A stretch of DNA of 64,000 nt from Candidatus Helarchaeota archaeon (GTDB lineage Archaea; Asgardarchaeota; Lokiarchaeia; Helarchaeales; HEL-GB-A), in NCBI GenBank assembly GCA_013375455.1, contig JABXJT010000012.1, forward strand, positions 1 through 64,000. Reading direction: 5' to 3'. Of the stretch, positions 51,475 through 59,628 are shown piece after piece. Both the position numbers and the translations under genes were made by a program. Below the pieces are notes generated by a model. That model saw only the letters and a list, made by a program, of their open reading frames with translations, was not told the DNA's origin and searched no databases. Position 1 is the stretch's first letter, and every line of letters begins with the position of its first letter.

Positions 51475-51830
51475 CGCCTCAATCTTTTCTAATTCAAAAG
51501 AGAGTAATTATCTCCTAATTTTAAAGCATTTGGATTTAAATTCTATTCCTTGAAAAAGTTTCGGTTTATTTTGATTTTGGTTATCAATAAATTTGAAATC
51601 TTCGATAATAAAAATTGAAAGATCTTTTTGATGCTATTCTAGAGGAAAGTAAGTTAGAACTGACGGAGTGAATGGGGGGATATCCGAAAGTATTTTGCGC
51701 AAATGGGTAATGGATTCGTAATATTTTTAACTGGCGATGTGATTTATAAGATAATGCATCTAGAGAAGTGGTTTATAAAAAAGTTGAGGAGTTTAAATAG
51801 GATTTTTTTAAAGAGAAAATAAAAACGGAG
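51475..51830. other. Intergenic region before the RAMP cassette
   Basis: About 355 bases. It contains an 18-codon ORF at 51615-51671 that could be the tail of a lost gene, and a good TATA box TTTAAATAG at 51792-51800 about 35 nt before the Cas7-like start. No direct repeats resembling a CRISPR array were found. Confidence 0.45.
51792..51800 (+). promoter_or_regulatory. TATA box of the RAMP cassette
   Basis: TTTAAATAG lies about 35 nt before ATG 51831, giving a likely transcript start near 51820. Confidence 0.5.
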
Positions 51831-52778
51831 ATGATTGATTTGGTAGTTGAAAAAAAGGTGATTGAGACGGCTTTTTTGGGCGAAAGCGTGACAAATCGAA
51901 GTAACGCGCTCGTTATGTTCACGCACGCGAAAAACGAGTCGGAGCGGAAGAAACAATCCCCGTTTACCAAAGTTGGTCGGATCGGAGGGCAGACGATAAA
52001 GGGTTGGATTCGGCACGCGATGACAAAGCTCTTGATAAGCCATGGCGTGAGCGCGTGTCATCCATTACTTGGCTCTAGCGTGACCAGCGATCGCAACAAG
52101 GAATTTTTCAAGCGCGATCTGGCGATCGGGTATCATCCTCGCGGGGAATGCAAGTCTGAGGGGGGATGCCTCATTTACCACATGTTCGGGGATTTGGATG
52201 TACCTGCCAATCTAATGGTAACGTCAGTCTATTTCTATCCCTCTACGACGGGAAATTCCAGCGCCACTAAAAGCATTAACAGGGCGTTTGGAAGCGTCGG
52301 GAGTGGGCGTTGCGAAATGATCAGGAGTAGTCCCCGGTGTCAGAGTAGCACCCATCAAACCTACATGAGTATCGAGCACGCCGCAGGGGTAATGATCGAA
52401 GCTCCGTTCAAGTTGGTGTTACGGAATTCCAACCCGGATCAGGAAGTGGTGCTCCTGAAAACGCTCCAGTTTCTGAATGATATGGTGGAGAACGAGGAAT
52501 TTGATTTCCTCCTCGGGGGTATGAGAACCGCTGGATACGGGCGGGCGAAGGTTTTACCATTAGTGCCGAAGAAACGGCGGCGCGCGAGTAAGACCAATGC
52601 TCAAGAACCTGACGAAGAGCCTGCGGAGTCAGAGGATGGGGACCGCAGGAATTACAAGATTCAGTTCAAGCTGAAGCGGGCTGACGCAGAAAATCTGGAG
52701 AAGCAGTTTGAGGGCGTAATTGCAAGAGAGAAGGAGAAATTTTCGATGAGTAATGAGGGAAAACCGAACGATGACTGA
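51831..52778 (+). CDS. Cas7-like RAMP protein (Csc2/Csf2-like)
   Basis: 315 residues. The order of motifs follows Cas7: TNRSNALVMFT, the KVGRIGGQTIKGWIRHAM helix with the GxxIKGxxR pattern, a Cys-containing insert (ECKSEGGCLIYHMFGD) that may bind zinc, SIEHAAGVMIEAPFKLVL, and the terminal glycine-rich loop LLGGMRTAGYGRAKV (about 227-241). The C-terminal 70 residues are a charged extension not usual for Cas7. It begins a tight three-gene operon. It most resembles Cas7 of type I-D or IV, but the subtype cannot be fixed by eye. The genes look more G/C-rich than their flanks. Confidence 0.72.
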   Translation: MIDLVVEKKVIETAFLGESVTNRSNALVMFTHAKNESERKKQSPFTKVGRIGGQTIKGWIRHAMTKLLISHGVSACHPLLGSSVTSDRNKEFFKRDLAIGYHPRGECKSEGGCLIYHMFGDLDVPANLMVTSVYFYPSTTGNSSATKSINRAFGSVGSGRCEMIRSSPRCQSSTHQTYMSIEHAAGVMIEAPFKLVLRNSNPDQEVVLLKTLQFLNDMVENEEFDFLLGGMRTAGYGRAKVLPLVPKKRRRASKTNAQEPDEEPAESEDGDRRNYKIQFKLKRADAENLEKQFEGVIAREKEKFSMSNEGKPNDD

Positions 52779-53484
52779 GATTCTCCGATTGCTTTTCGAG
52801 TTTGAGACCGAATATAAGGGCGATCCGCGGTTCATCATGGGGAACGCGCTTCGCCACGCGCTATCATTGCAGTTGGACGCATCGATAGGAATTTTTACAG
52901 ATGTGTATCGCCTGAGCTTGCCGCGAACCTATCAAGATTACTTCGCGATTCGAACCAAGAAGTGTCTCCTGCATCCCCATTTTGAATTTTTCCTTGATCA
53001 AGTTCGGGATCAACGGAAGTTTCGGTACTTCTTCACGCCACAATGCGTGACTTTTGACGTTCTAGAACCACCCGAGAATTTGATCGAATTGATAAAGTCC
53101 GTACAACTGTTCCAATTGGGCGGCGCGCGGAATTATGGATTTGGCGCGGTGGAGCTTCGCGATTCCCTCTCCATCGATGTGGATGAATTGGAGCTGATCG
53201 AAAGAGCGTCTCATCTCACATTCATCGCGCCTATCGTGCACGTGCCCTCCATCGTCGAGAAGTACCGCTTCCGTCAGGAAAACATCCTCCTCTGGAACAA
53301 CGGAAAGTCCAATTCCGTGCAGGTGGTTGCGCCAGGGCAATTTTTTCGCTTAAAACCGGGGTTGAATGTCCAAAAGATAGCGAGAGAGGGGATTCTGCGG
53401 AGAGAGAAAGCGCATAAACGGCTGTTAGGGCAATTCGGGTTTGGAGAATTTATGTTGCATAATTGGAAGAAGCAAGGTGGATGA
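52771..53484 (+). CDS. Cas5-like RAMP protein
   Basis: About 237 residues from ATG 52771, overlapping the Cas7-like stop by eight bases (an in-frame ATG at 52753 is less likely). The N-terminal strand ILRLLFEFETEYKGDPRFIM leads to GNALRHALSL. The central glycine-rich loop LFQLGGARNYGFGAVEL is a RAMP hallmark, and LLGQFGFGEFML near the C-terminus is a second G-rich loop. The His in ALRHA has no second catalytic partner that I can see, so a Cas5/Csc1/Csf3-like structural role is favoured over Cas6 processing. Confidence 0.65.
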   Translation: MTEILRLLFEFETEYKGDPRFIMGNALRHALSLQLDASIGIFTDVYRLSLPRTYQDYFAIRTKKCLLHPHFEFFLDQVRDQRKFRYFFTPQCVTFDVLEPPENLIELIKSVQLFQLGGARNYGFGAVELRDSLSIDVDELELIERASHLTFIAPIVHVPSIVEKYRFRQENILLWNNGKSNSVQVVAPGQFFRLKPGLNVQKIAREGILRREKAHKRLLGQFGFGEFMLHNWKKQGG

Positions 53485-54179
53485 AGTTGGTTACGGATAA
53501 AGAATTCCTCCAAGTATTACGGCATGACCTGCACAAGATCGAAGCCCCTGGCGCGTTAGCTCACGGGGCTGCCATACCTGATGATGCGGCGCGGGAGGTA
53601 GATGGCGTGGCTGCGTGGTTGAGTCGTAATTTCCTACGAGAACCGTTCATGGATAAACTGTACAGGAAATCGCTCATCTTCCCAATGCGGAACCTCGAGA
53701 ATCCGCGCGCCCTGATCAACCAGCACAAGGCCGAAGTTGCCGAGCTGTTCGAGGAAAGTGATGCAGTTCAGTTGCACGAGCTCGTTCTCACCTCGAAACT
53801 CCTGAATTTCTTCTCAGAGGCAAGGCACTACCCCTACACGTCGTTAAAATATCATATTTTGTTAACCTGCGCGCTTTATTTCAATTTAACTCATAATTAT
53901 AAATTGAATGAGTTGTATCTCTGCGAAAATCCCCCCGTAACTAGCCCGTTCCAGGTCATATACAGTGATGGGGCAAGGACATGGGCTATCCTTCCCAAGC
54001 GCAGGGAGGATGGGCTCACGCGGGTCCAAGCCCGGTTCTGTACTAGCTGGGATCGTCGCAGAGAATTAATTTTTGGAGGTGATTATCGGATTTTAGGTGG
54101 GTTTCTCTCTTCCATCGGGAGCTGGTCGACCGCTTTGGCGGTCATCGAGGATTTCCAAGAACTCGTTGATTGCTGTTGA
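53481..54179 (+). CDS. Unknown third protein of the RAMP cassette
   Basis: About 232 residues from ATG 53481, in an ATGA overlap with the Cas5-like stop. The first 130 residues are helical (LVTDKEFLQVLRHDLHKIEA, QLHELVLTSKLLNFFSEARH). The C-terminal part has strands FQVIYSDGARTWAILPKRRE and a glycine-containing IFGGDYRILGGFLSSIG. No GGDD, HD nuclease or zinc-finger motif is present, so it is neither a standard Cas10 nor a clear Csf1. By position it could be the large or small subunit of a minimal effector complex. Function unknown. Confidence 0.6.
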   Translation: MKLVTDKEFLQVLRHDLHKIEAPGALAHGAAIPDDAAREVDGVAAWLSRNFLREPFMDKLYRKSLIFPMRNLENPRALINQHKAEVAELFEESDAVQLHELVLTSKLLNFFSEARHYPYTSLKYHILLTCALYFNLTHNYKLNELYLCENPPVTSPFQVIYSDGARTWAILPKRREDGLTRVQARFCTSWDRRRELIFGGDYRILGGFLSSIGSWSTALAVIEDFQELVDCC

Positions 54180-54243
54180 TGCCTGCTATTGTTTAGTCCT
54201 CAAAACACTTAAAACTCAGCCCAAGCATTGCATAGTATAGAAA

Positions 54244-54327
54244 ATGAGCCAGTATACGAAAACTTCTAAAGAAGCGGTTTGCGAGAGTTTGGGTGAGCTT
54301 CAGAAGATTTTGGAGGGCATTGTATAG
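54244..54327 (+). CDS. Possible 27-residue leader peptide before the helicase
   Basis: ATG 54244 to TAG 54327 encodes MSQYTKTSKEAVCESLGE followed by a short helix. It ends at the very point where the helicase frame becomes open, and the GGAGGG that could serve the helicase lies inside its last codons. It may be a real small protein, a coupling leader, or chance. Confidence 0.3.
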   Translation: MSQYTKTSKEAVCESLGELQKILEGIV

Positions 54328-56294
54328 TAAAGATAAAAAAACAGAACAAATCCGAGATTTTTCCCGAGGTAGCAATCTATTTTCCGTATCCTAAATTGAG
54401 GGCTGGGCAAGATTTAGTCATTAATACAGTCTTTAATGCTTTGAAGGAGGAAAATCACGTGGTGCTCTCAGCCCCAAATGGATTCGGAAAAACTATTACC
54501 ATCCTTGCATCAGTATTGCCAATAATTAAGGAAAATGATGATGGACTAAAAATAGTGTATCTTTGTCGCACGCATATCCAGAGCCAACATGTAATTCATG
54601 AATTAGATACTATTATAAAGCATTTAAATCGCTCTAATTACGTGGTAGAATTAGGGGGGATTTCATTACGAGGGAGGAGTTCAATGTGCTTTCACCCTCA
54701 AATTCTTCAATATGCACGAGACCCTCTCAATGCACAATTGCTATGTAGCGAACTTAGGAAAATGGATCAGTGTCAATATGATTTAAATCTGAAAGAAAAT
54801 CCTAAAAAATTAGCTGATTTGTTACAAAAAATGCGATTTCACGCAATCGACGCCTCAGAATTATTAGAAATTTGTCGAAACTGGCAATATTGTCCGTATC
54901 AAGTAAGTAAATTAGTTTTAAATGGAATGGATGTCATCGTTGGTAGCTATCAATGGATGTTTTCACCATTTATTCGAGAATTTTTTCTTGAGAACATCGG
55001 AACAACCCTTCGCAACATAATTCTAATCTTGGATGAGGCTCATAATGTTCCAGAAGTTGCAAGAGAGATTTCTTCTGATCAATTGACCTATTTTGCAGTA
55101 CGACAAATGATACGTGAAGCCGAAACTCTAGAACTCTACCCCATCATCGATTTTGGCGAGAACCTCCTCAAGCTCATGGATGCTTTAAAAGATAAAGTTA
55201 CAGATGAATTACCGATTTCCCCGCAATTAACCCTAAAGAAAGCATTCCAAAATGTAGAAAAAGAATCATTCATTAGACAAATTATTCAATTGGGAGAAAA
55301 ATGGCAAAAACTCCAGCTGAACCAGGGAAAGAACCCCCGATCCTTTTTATACTCGGTTGGAACGTTTTGGTTAAATTGGTTAATGAAACAAAATAGTTCA
55401 AGCTACTTTTTCTGTGCATCAAAATTTTATACAAAAAGAGGAAATGAGAGCTTAAAACTTGAAATCATTTCCTTAGACCCAAAAGATATATTAAAACCCC
55501 TTATAAAGAATATTTACGCCTCTATTAATATTTCGGGTACTATTGAGCCCATTCATTATTATTCAGATATAGTTGGCCTTCCTGATACAACGGTTGAGCT
55601 TTCAGTCCCATCTCCCTTTCCTAAAGAAAATATATTAGTTTTAGCAATGAAGAATCTTTCTACAAAGGGTACCAGCCGCACTTCAGAAATGTATAATAAA
55701 TATATCATTAGATGCCGCGAAGCAGTGGAAGCCATTCCGAAAAATGTGGGTATCTTTACCGCAAGTTATGATGTTCTTAATGGGCTCATAAAAAATGGAA
55801 TATTAAAAGCATTAAAATCATCTGATAAGGAGATCTTTTACGAACAACCTAATCTGACGTCTAATCAAAATGACCAAATAATTGCACGATTTAAACGCAG
55901 TGCATCTAAAAAAGGGGGTGTCTTGTTAGGCGTGTGTGGAGGGCGGAATGCAGAGGGTGAGGATTTTCCAGGCGATTTAATGAATGGCGTAATTCTGTGT
56001 GGCGTCCCTTTCGCTAAACCTACTTCCAGGATCAAGGCAATAATCGATTACTATGGGGGGTCGCAGAGAGGAAAAGATTATGCGTATAACATGCCTGCTT
56101 TTAGAAGAGCAAATCAAGCAGCAGGGCGCCCCATCCGTACGCTAACCGATAAGGGCGTCATCATTTTGTTGGATTACCGTTTTAACCTGCCCTTTTACAA
56201 AAGGTTCTTAACCCCTTGGCTACGAAATCGAATAATTTCCCTTCCTGATGGGGATGGGAATTTGGCCATCAAAATTCGAAGCTTTTGGAAATAA
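54324..56294 (+). CDS. xpd: XPD/Rad3-type FeS DNA helicase
   Basis: SF2 helicase of about 640-655 residues. Walker A is APNGFGKT and the DEAH box is LDEAHN. FeS cysteines lie between them (SSMCFHP, LLCSELRKMDQC, YCPYQVSK). Later motifs include VLLGVCGGRNAEGEDFPGD and QAAGRPIRT. The conserved XPD start (YFPYPKLRAGQ) lies upstream of the first ordinary start, TTG 54396. The same frame has no ATG, GTG or TTG further up, so initiation may be at ATA 54324 (six bases after GGAGGG), or an A7 run at 54335-54341 shifts the frame from TTG 54320. It is probably a repair helicase, though it follows the RAMP cassette as DinG does in type IV systems. Confidence 0.85.
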   Translation: MVKIKKQNKSEIFPEVAIYFPYPKLRAGQDLVINTVFNALKEENHVVLSAPNGFGKTITILASVLPIIKENDDGLKIVYLCRTHIQSQHVIHELDTIIKHLNRSNYVVELGGISLRGRSSMCFHPQILQYARDPLNAQLLCSELRKMDQCQYDLNLKENPKKLADLLQKMRFHAIDASELLEICRNWQYCPYQVSKLVLNGMDVIVGSYQWMFSPFIREFFLENIGTTLRNIILILDEAHNVPEVAREISSDQLTYFAVRQMIREAETLELYPIIDFGENLLKLMDALKDKVTDELPISPQLTLKKAFQNVEKESFIRQIIQLGEKWQKLQLNQGKNPRSFLYSVGTFWLNWLMKQNSSSYFFCASKFYTKRGNESLKLEIISLDPKDILKPLIKNIYASINISGTIEPIHYYSDIVGLPDTTVELSVPSPFPKENILVLAMKNLSTKGTSRTSEMYNKYIIRCREAVEAIPKNVGIFTASYDVLNGLIKNGILKALKSSDKEIFYEQPNLTSNQNDQIIARFKRSASKKGGVLLGVCGGRNAEGEDFPGDLMNGVILCGVPFAKPTSRIKAIIDYYGGSQRGKDYAYNMPAFRRANQAAGRPIRTLTDKGVIILLDYRFNLPFYKRFLTPWLRNRIISLPDGDGNLAIKIRSFWK

Positions 56295-56357
56295 TCCAAA
56301 AAATTAAGTATTATATTCTTTTTAAGAAATATACAAAATTACTTTTGGTGAAAAAAA

Positions 56358-56795
56358 ATGGGTGCTGGTAGAGTCCTCGTGGGAACGCTTTTCTGTGCAG
56401 TAGCGGCTTATTTAATCGTGTTTTTCGTGACTTTAAACTATGATTATTCAGCATTAGGGGATCCAGTAAGTGCTTTGGCCGTCTTTTTTTGGTTAGTACA
56501 CCCCCTTGCGGCGATTAACGGTGCAATGTGGTCCGCACTAGCAGCGCTTGCCGTGGGCGCATTAATCGGAGGATTAGTTTCCAAAAGCCCTGGTGGCGGT
56601 CTGGCAGTGGGGATCTTGAGTTTTATAGTTATGTTCATAATGTTCATAGGTTTAACAGTAGGCTTCGATATAGGTGTATGGATAACTTGGATTGAGACCT
56701 ATAGTGGAATAATCGCACTAGATCTTTTACTCAGTGTCGCCATTTTAGCCGTAGTTGGAGCTATCGGAGGAAAATTAACTGCAGAAAGCGATTAA
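56358..56795 (+). CDS. Four-helix membrane protein
   Basis: 145 residues with hydrophobic helices LVGTLFCAVAAYLIVFFVTL, AMWSALAALAVGALIGGLVS, GLAVGILSFIVMFIMFIGLT and IALDLLLSVAILAVVGAIGG. It is glycine- and alanine-rich. GGTG precedes the ATG. No family recognised; such proteins occur widely in archaea. Confidence 0.62.
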   Translation: MGAGRVLVGTLFCAVAAYLIVFFVTLNYDYSALGDPVSALAVFFWLVHPLAAINGAMWSALAALAVGALIGGLVSKSPGGGLAVGILSFIVMFIMFIGLTVGFDIGVWITWIETYSGIIALDLLLSVAILAVVGAIGGKLTAESD

Positions 56796-57099
56796 ACTCG
56801 AATTTCTTTCCTTTTTTTTATAATTCTGAACCTAAAAATAATTTTCAGATGACTATGCATCCCAGATTTTGGATATATTCGATTAATGGAACGATTAAAT
56901 TTAATCCAATTAAAACTGCGATAGTGAGACTAATCGCAATAAGGAGTGCTTTCTCTATGGTTAATTCAACCATATTAGTACATTATTATAGAATAATTTA
57001 AACTCCCCTAAAGCCGTTATTTTAGTGTGAAGCTTTAATAGGCATCGATGATAATATAATAGTGTTCGATTCGTTTTATTTCATCGAAGCAAATATTAG
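56796..57099. other. Intergenic region holding a tiny membrane gene
   Basis: About 300 bases. A minus-strand 42-residue ORF lies at 56845-56973. To its right are AT-rich sequences including TTATTATAG and ATAATATAATAG, suitable as promoters in either direction. Nothing else was recognised. Confidence 0.4.
56845..56973 (-). CDS. Tiny single-pass membrane protein
   Basis: 42 residues from ATG 56973 to TGA 56845. A short N-terminus (MVELTIEK) precedes a membrane helix (ALLIAISLTIAVLIGLNLIV) and a short polar tail with one Cys. It resembles the single-pass protein at 49913-50143 in layout. Its coherent membrane-protein pattern makes it likely to be real. Confidence 0.5.
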   Translation of the reverse strand: MVELTIEKALLIAISLTIAVLIGLNLIVPLIEYIQNLGCIVI

Positions 57100-58200
57100 G
57101 TGCAATGCGTGTTTCGTGGAAGCAGAAGAAAGGGACAAAATGTTTTCAAGGAAGACGAGAAATCCAAAGAATTTCGAGCAGTATTGGATAAAAATACCAG
57201 TCTCGTTATAATTGAAAAACGGCACAATTTCCAAGTTGTAATAAAGAAGGAATTGATGGATTATAATTTAGAGATCACTGCTTCAGAGGCACCCATTAAA
57301 AATAATATATCTGGAGGGGAAATTCTCCCATACGAATATGTGGTTGCTGAAAGTGGGATTTTAGAGGATGAAATCATAAAGTTTAATCAAAAAATTAAGA
57401 AAATTTTTGGAAAAAGATACGATCTCAAATTGAATTCCATACGTTTATGCGTGGGGACTGAAGAGAATTACGTAACTATTGATGAAAGCAACTTGAAAGA
57501 AGTCGACATCATCCCTACGATTCAAGGGTTGCAAGAATTCATTCAAGCCAATAAAAAATCCATTGTTGGCTTTACTGTTCGCCGATATAATACAAAAAAG
57601 GGCAATTTAATATTTTGTGAATGCGACTTGAATCATCCAATTTTTGACATCCGATCGATTCGCGTTAAAATAATAGCAAGCCTATCACAACGTGGCCTAT
57701 ACATGCAGAAGCATCACGTAGCCTATGGGTTGCACCTTTATTACATTTTAGATTTAAGTAAATTTTCAGACAAGATCATCAACTTTTTCAATGAATTGGA
57801 AATTCCAATAGAAATGATTTACCTAAAACGGAAAAGTTCAATTCAAAATTGGCGCGCGACCGAATGTGAATTAGATGAAAAAAATCTAAAAAATTATCTT
57901 CAATTTCAGTACACTCATTTAAGCCACGTAGATGTCGATCAAATCGTTTCAATCATTCGAGAGAATAAATTCACGTTTGAAATTGCCAATATGATGGCTG
58001 ATCTATTAAACCGGATGAAGCATGATCGCGTTAAAATAGAAGATGCCCTCTATTCCCTTGAACAGGAAGATATTGCTGCAGCCGCAAAAGTAGTAGTAAA
58101 CTACTTTGGCTTCAACGAACAAGACTTAAACTTACCATCGAATCTTGATTTCAATATAATTAAAAAAAGTATTGATAAATTAGATGATTATCTACACTAG
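57100..58200 (+). CDS. Unknown conserved-looking protein, 366 residues
   Basis: GTG start at 57100. The sequence alternates strands and helices: TSLVIIEKRHNFQVVIKKEL, RVKIIASLSQRGLYMQKHHV, LHLYYILDLSKFSDKIINFF. A helical C-terminal third follows (NMMADLLNRMKHDRVKIEDA). No catalytic motif or known fold was recognised. It has its own promoter region and no clear operon partner. Confidence 0.62.
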   Translation: MQCVFRGSRRKGQNVFKEDEKSKEFRAVLDKNTSLVIIEKRHNFQVVIKKELMDYNLEITASEAPIKNNISGGEILPYEYVVAESGILEDEIIKFNQKIKKIFGKRYDLKLNSIRLCVGTEENYVTIDESNLKEVDIIPTIQGLQEFIQANKKSIVGFTVRRYNTKKGNLIFCECDLNHPIFDIRSIRVKIIASLSQRGLYMQKHHVAYGLHLYYILDLSKFSDKIINFFNELEIPIEMIYLKRKSSIQNWRATECELDEKNLKNYLQFQYTHLSHVDVDQIVSIIRENKFTFEIANMMADLLNRMKHDRVKIEDALYSLEQEDIAAAAKVVVNYFGFNEQDLNLPSNLDFNIIKKSIDKLDDYLH

Positions 58201-58220
58201 GATTCAAAAGCGATCACGAC

Positions 58221-58319
58221 TTAATATTTACGAATGAGTTTTTTCTTCTTCTTTTTGAAATCCCTCATATCCTTTTTCAATTTACTGACATTTTTCCGCT
58301 TTATTGGATCTTTACCCAT
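58221..58319 (-). CDS. Tiny lysine-rich protein
   Basis: 32 residues from ATG 58319 to TAA 58221 (MGKDPIKRKNVSKLKKDMRD, then a poly-lysine stretch). It is convergent with the gene at 57100. It might be a small ribosome- or nucleic-acid-associated protein; an ORF this short can also arise by chance in AT-rich DNA. Confidence 0.35.
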   Translation of the reverse strand: MGKDPIKRKNVSKLKKDMRDFKKKKKKLIRKY

Positions 58320-58432
58320 CACAATCTTCCCATTTTAATTGAATTGAATAAATGCTTGTACCAAAAGCTTATTAAATTTCTTAAAAAATTACTATATTGG
58401 AAACCAATTATAAGTTAATTTATGATGAAAAA

Positions 58433-59032
58433 ATGGTAACTAAGAAGCAGAAAAAGCCGAAAAGAGGTAAATCTTACAAACGAACGCAGGTTCCCGAGAA
58501 ACCTAGTCTTAAAACAAAGGTGGAGAATTTAGGATCCAGATTAACTCAATTAGAGAAAAAAGAATTTTGGCATTCTCACCTACCCTGGCCCAAATTTCTT
58601 CGTAAACCAAGAATCCGCTTTGTTGCGCCCCGAATTAGCCGAACACTTCCAATTCCGAGTAGGAATGTAATGTTCGTGCTCGCCTTAATTCTTGTAGGGT
58701 TTAGCCTTGCTGGCGGCGCATATGATCTCACCAGTAAAACCTATGGAAAAATTCCAGTGGGGTATGATACCTCTGTAGAACCCGCCCGCCCAGTTTTCTT
58801 TGTTTCTGGATTGCATGATCAATTTTTTTTGGAGGGGATAATCGCATTTTTATTAATTATTTTAGGGTTTGTTGGCTTCTTGTTCATACACCAATCAACG
58901 AAGCATTTTTACAGGCCTAAGTATTCCTACATGTTATTCTCTGTGGGAATAGGTTTTCTCTTCTTCTCCTTTATCGCCATGCTGTTAATCGTGAATAAAG
59001 GCAAAGGTCTAACCATGTATAGTCCGTGGTAA
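58433..59032 (+). CDS. Ost3/Ost6-like membrane protein (oligosaccharyltransferase subunit family)
   Basis: About 199 residues from ATG 58433 (TTG 58397 also in frame). A basic cytoplasmic N-terminus of about 75 residues precedes three membrane helices: NVMFVLALILVGFSLAGGAY, LEGIIAFLLIILGFVGFLFI and MLFSVGIGFLFFSFIAMLLI. The C-terminal half parallels human TUSC3/OST3: HDQFFLEGIIAFLLI resembles its QAQFVAESHIILVL, and GIGFLFFSFIAMLLIVN followed by a Tyr/Pro-rich end resembles GLGLVVFFFSFLLSIF and its tail. The luminal thioredoxin domain of eukaryotic Ost3/6 is absent. Ost3/6-like proteins are reported eukaryotic-signature genes in Asgard archaea. Partnership with an AglB/STT3 transferase is inferred. 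Confidence 0.68.
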   Translation: MVTKKQKKPKRGKSYKRTQVPEKPSLKTKVENLGSRLTQLEKKEFWHSHLPWPKFLRKPRIRFVAPRISRTLPIPSRNVMFVLALILVGFSLAGGAYDLTSKTYGKIPVGYDTSVEPARPVFFVSGLHDQFFLEGIIAFLLIILGFVGFLFIHQSTKHFYRPKYSYMLFSVGIGFLFFSFIAMLLIVNKGKGLTMYSPW

Positions 59033-59109
59033 TAATTTATCTACAAATTTTATTTTTTCTAGCTTGATTTACTAAAAAATTACCCGATTAGGTTGGGAGT
59101 TGATACCCA

Positions 59110-59619
59110 TTGACTGAAATAGAAGAAATTGAAAAGCGGTTTAAAAAAAAGATTGAAGAATTGAGGATTGAATTACCAAAAAAATATACTGAAGGTAAAA
59201 TCGCCACGCAAAATTGTGCTGCCTTGACTATGCGGAGTTTCTTGGAAATTATAGATGTCAAAAATTTAAATTACATCAACATGGCATCGCCCCTTGCTTC
59301 TATAGCCAATACCTGTGGGGCAGTTAATGCAGCTTTAATGATAATAGGAATGATAGCTGGTCGAAATGGAAAAAAAGAACTGCACCAACTGGCTGCAGCA
59401 ACAGAAGGAATGAAATTTATCAACCAATTCAATAAGGAATTTGGATCAATTCAATGCCTTACTTTAACAGGAGGATACGACTTACTGACTCTTGAGGGGA
59501 TGGAAAATTATCTAAAGGATAAAATATGGGAAAAAAAGTGTTATAAATATGTTGTATTGGCTATTGACATAATTGGGAAACTATATAAAAAACAAGTTGC
59601 ACGAATCTTTTTGAAATAA
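59110..59619 (+). CDS. C_GCAxxG_C_C-type redox-active protein
   Basis: 169 residues, TTG start. After a helical N-terminus come NCAALTMRSFLEI, then NTCGAVNAALMIIG and later IQCLTLTGGYDL and KKCYKYVVL. Four spaced Cys with a CGA-x-x-A core match the C_GCAxxG_C_C family, which is thought to bind a metal or take part in redox transfer. The GCA triplet is CGA here, so the match is variant. It is convergent with CarS. Confidence 0.65.
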   Translation: MTEIEEIEKRFKKKIEELRIELPKKYTEGKIATQNCAALTMRSFLEIIDVKNLNYINMASPLASIANTCGAVNAALMIIGMIAGRNGKKELHQLAAATEGMKFINQFNKEFGSIQCLTLTGGYDLLTLEGMENYLKDKIWEKKCYKYVVLAIDIIGKLYKKQVARIFLK

Positions 59620-59628
59620 TTGTACTGG

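Noticed and set aside
51615..51671. 18-codon ORF before the Cas7-like gene
   Set aside because: Too short with no ribosome-binding signal; may be the tail of a lost gene but cannot be supported.
51475..54400. CRISPR array near the RAMP cassette
   Set aside because: No set of direct repeats with regular spacers is visible here or elsewhere in the window.
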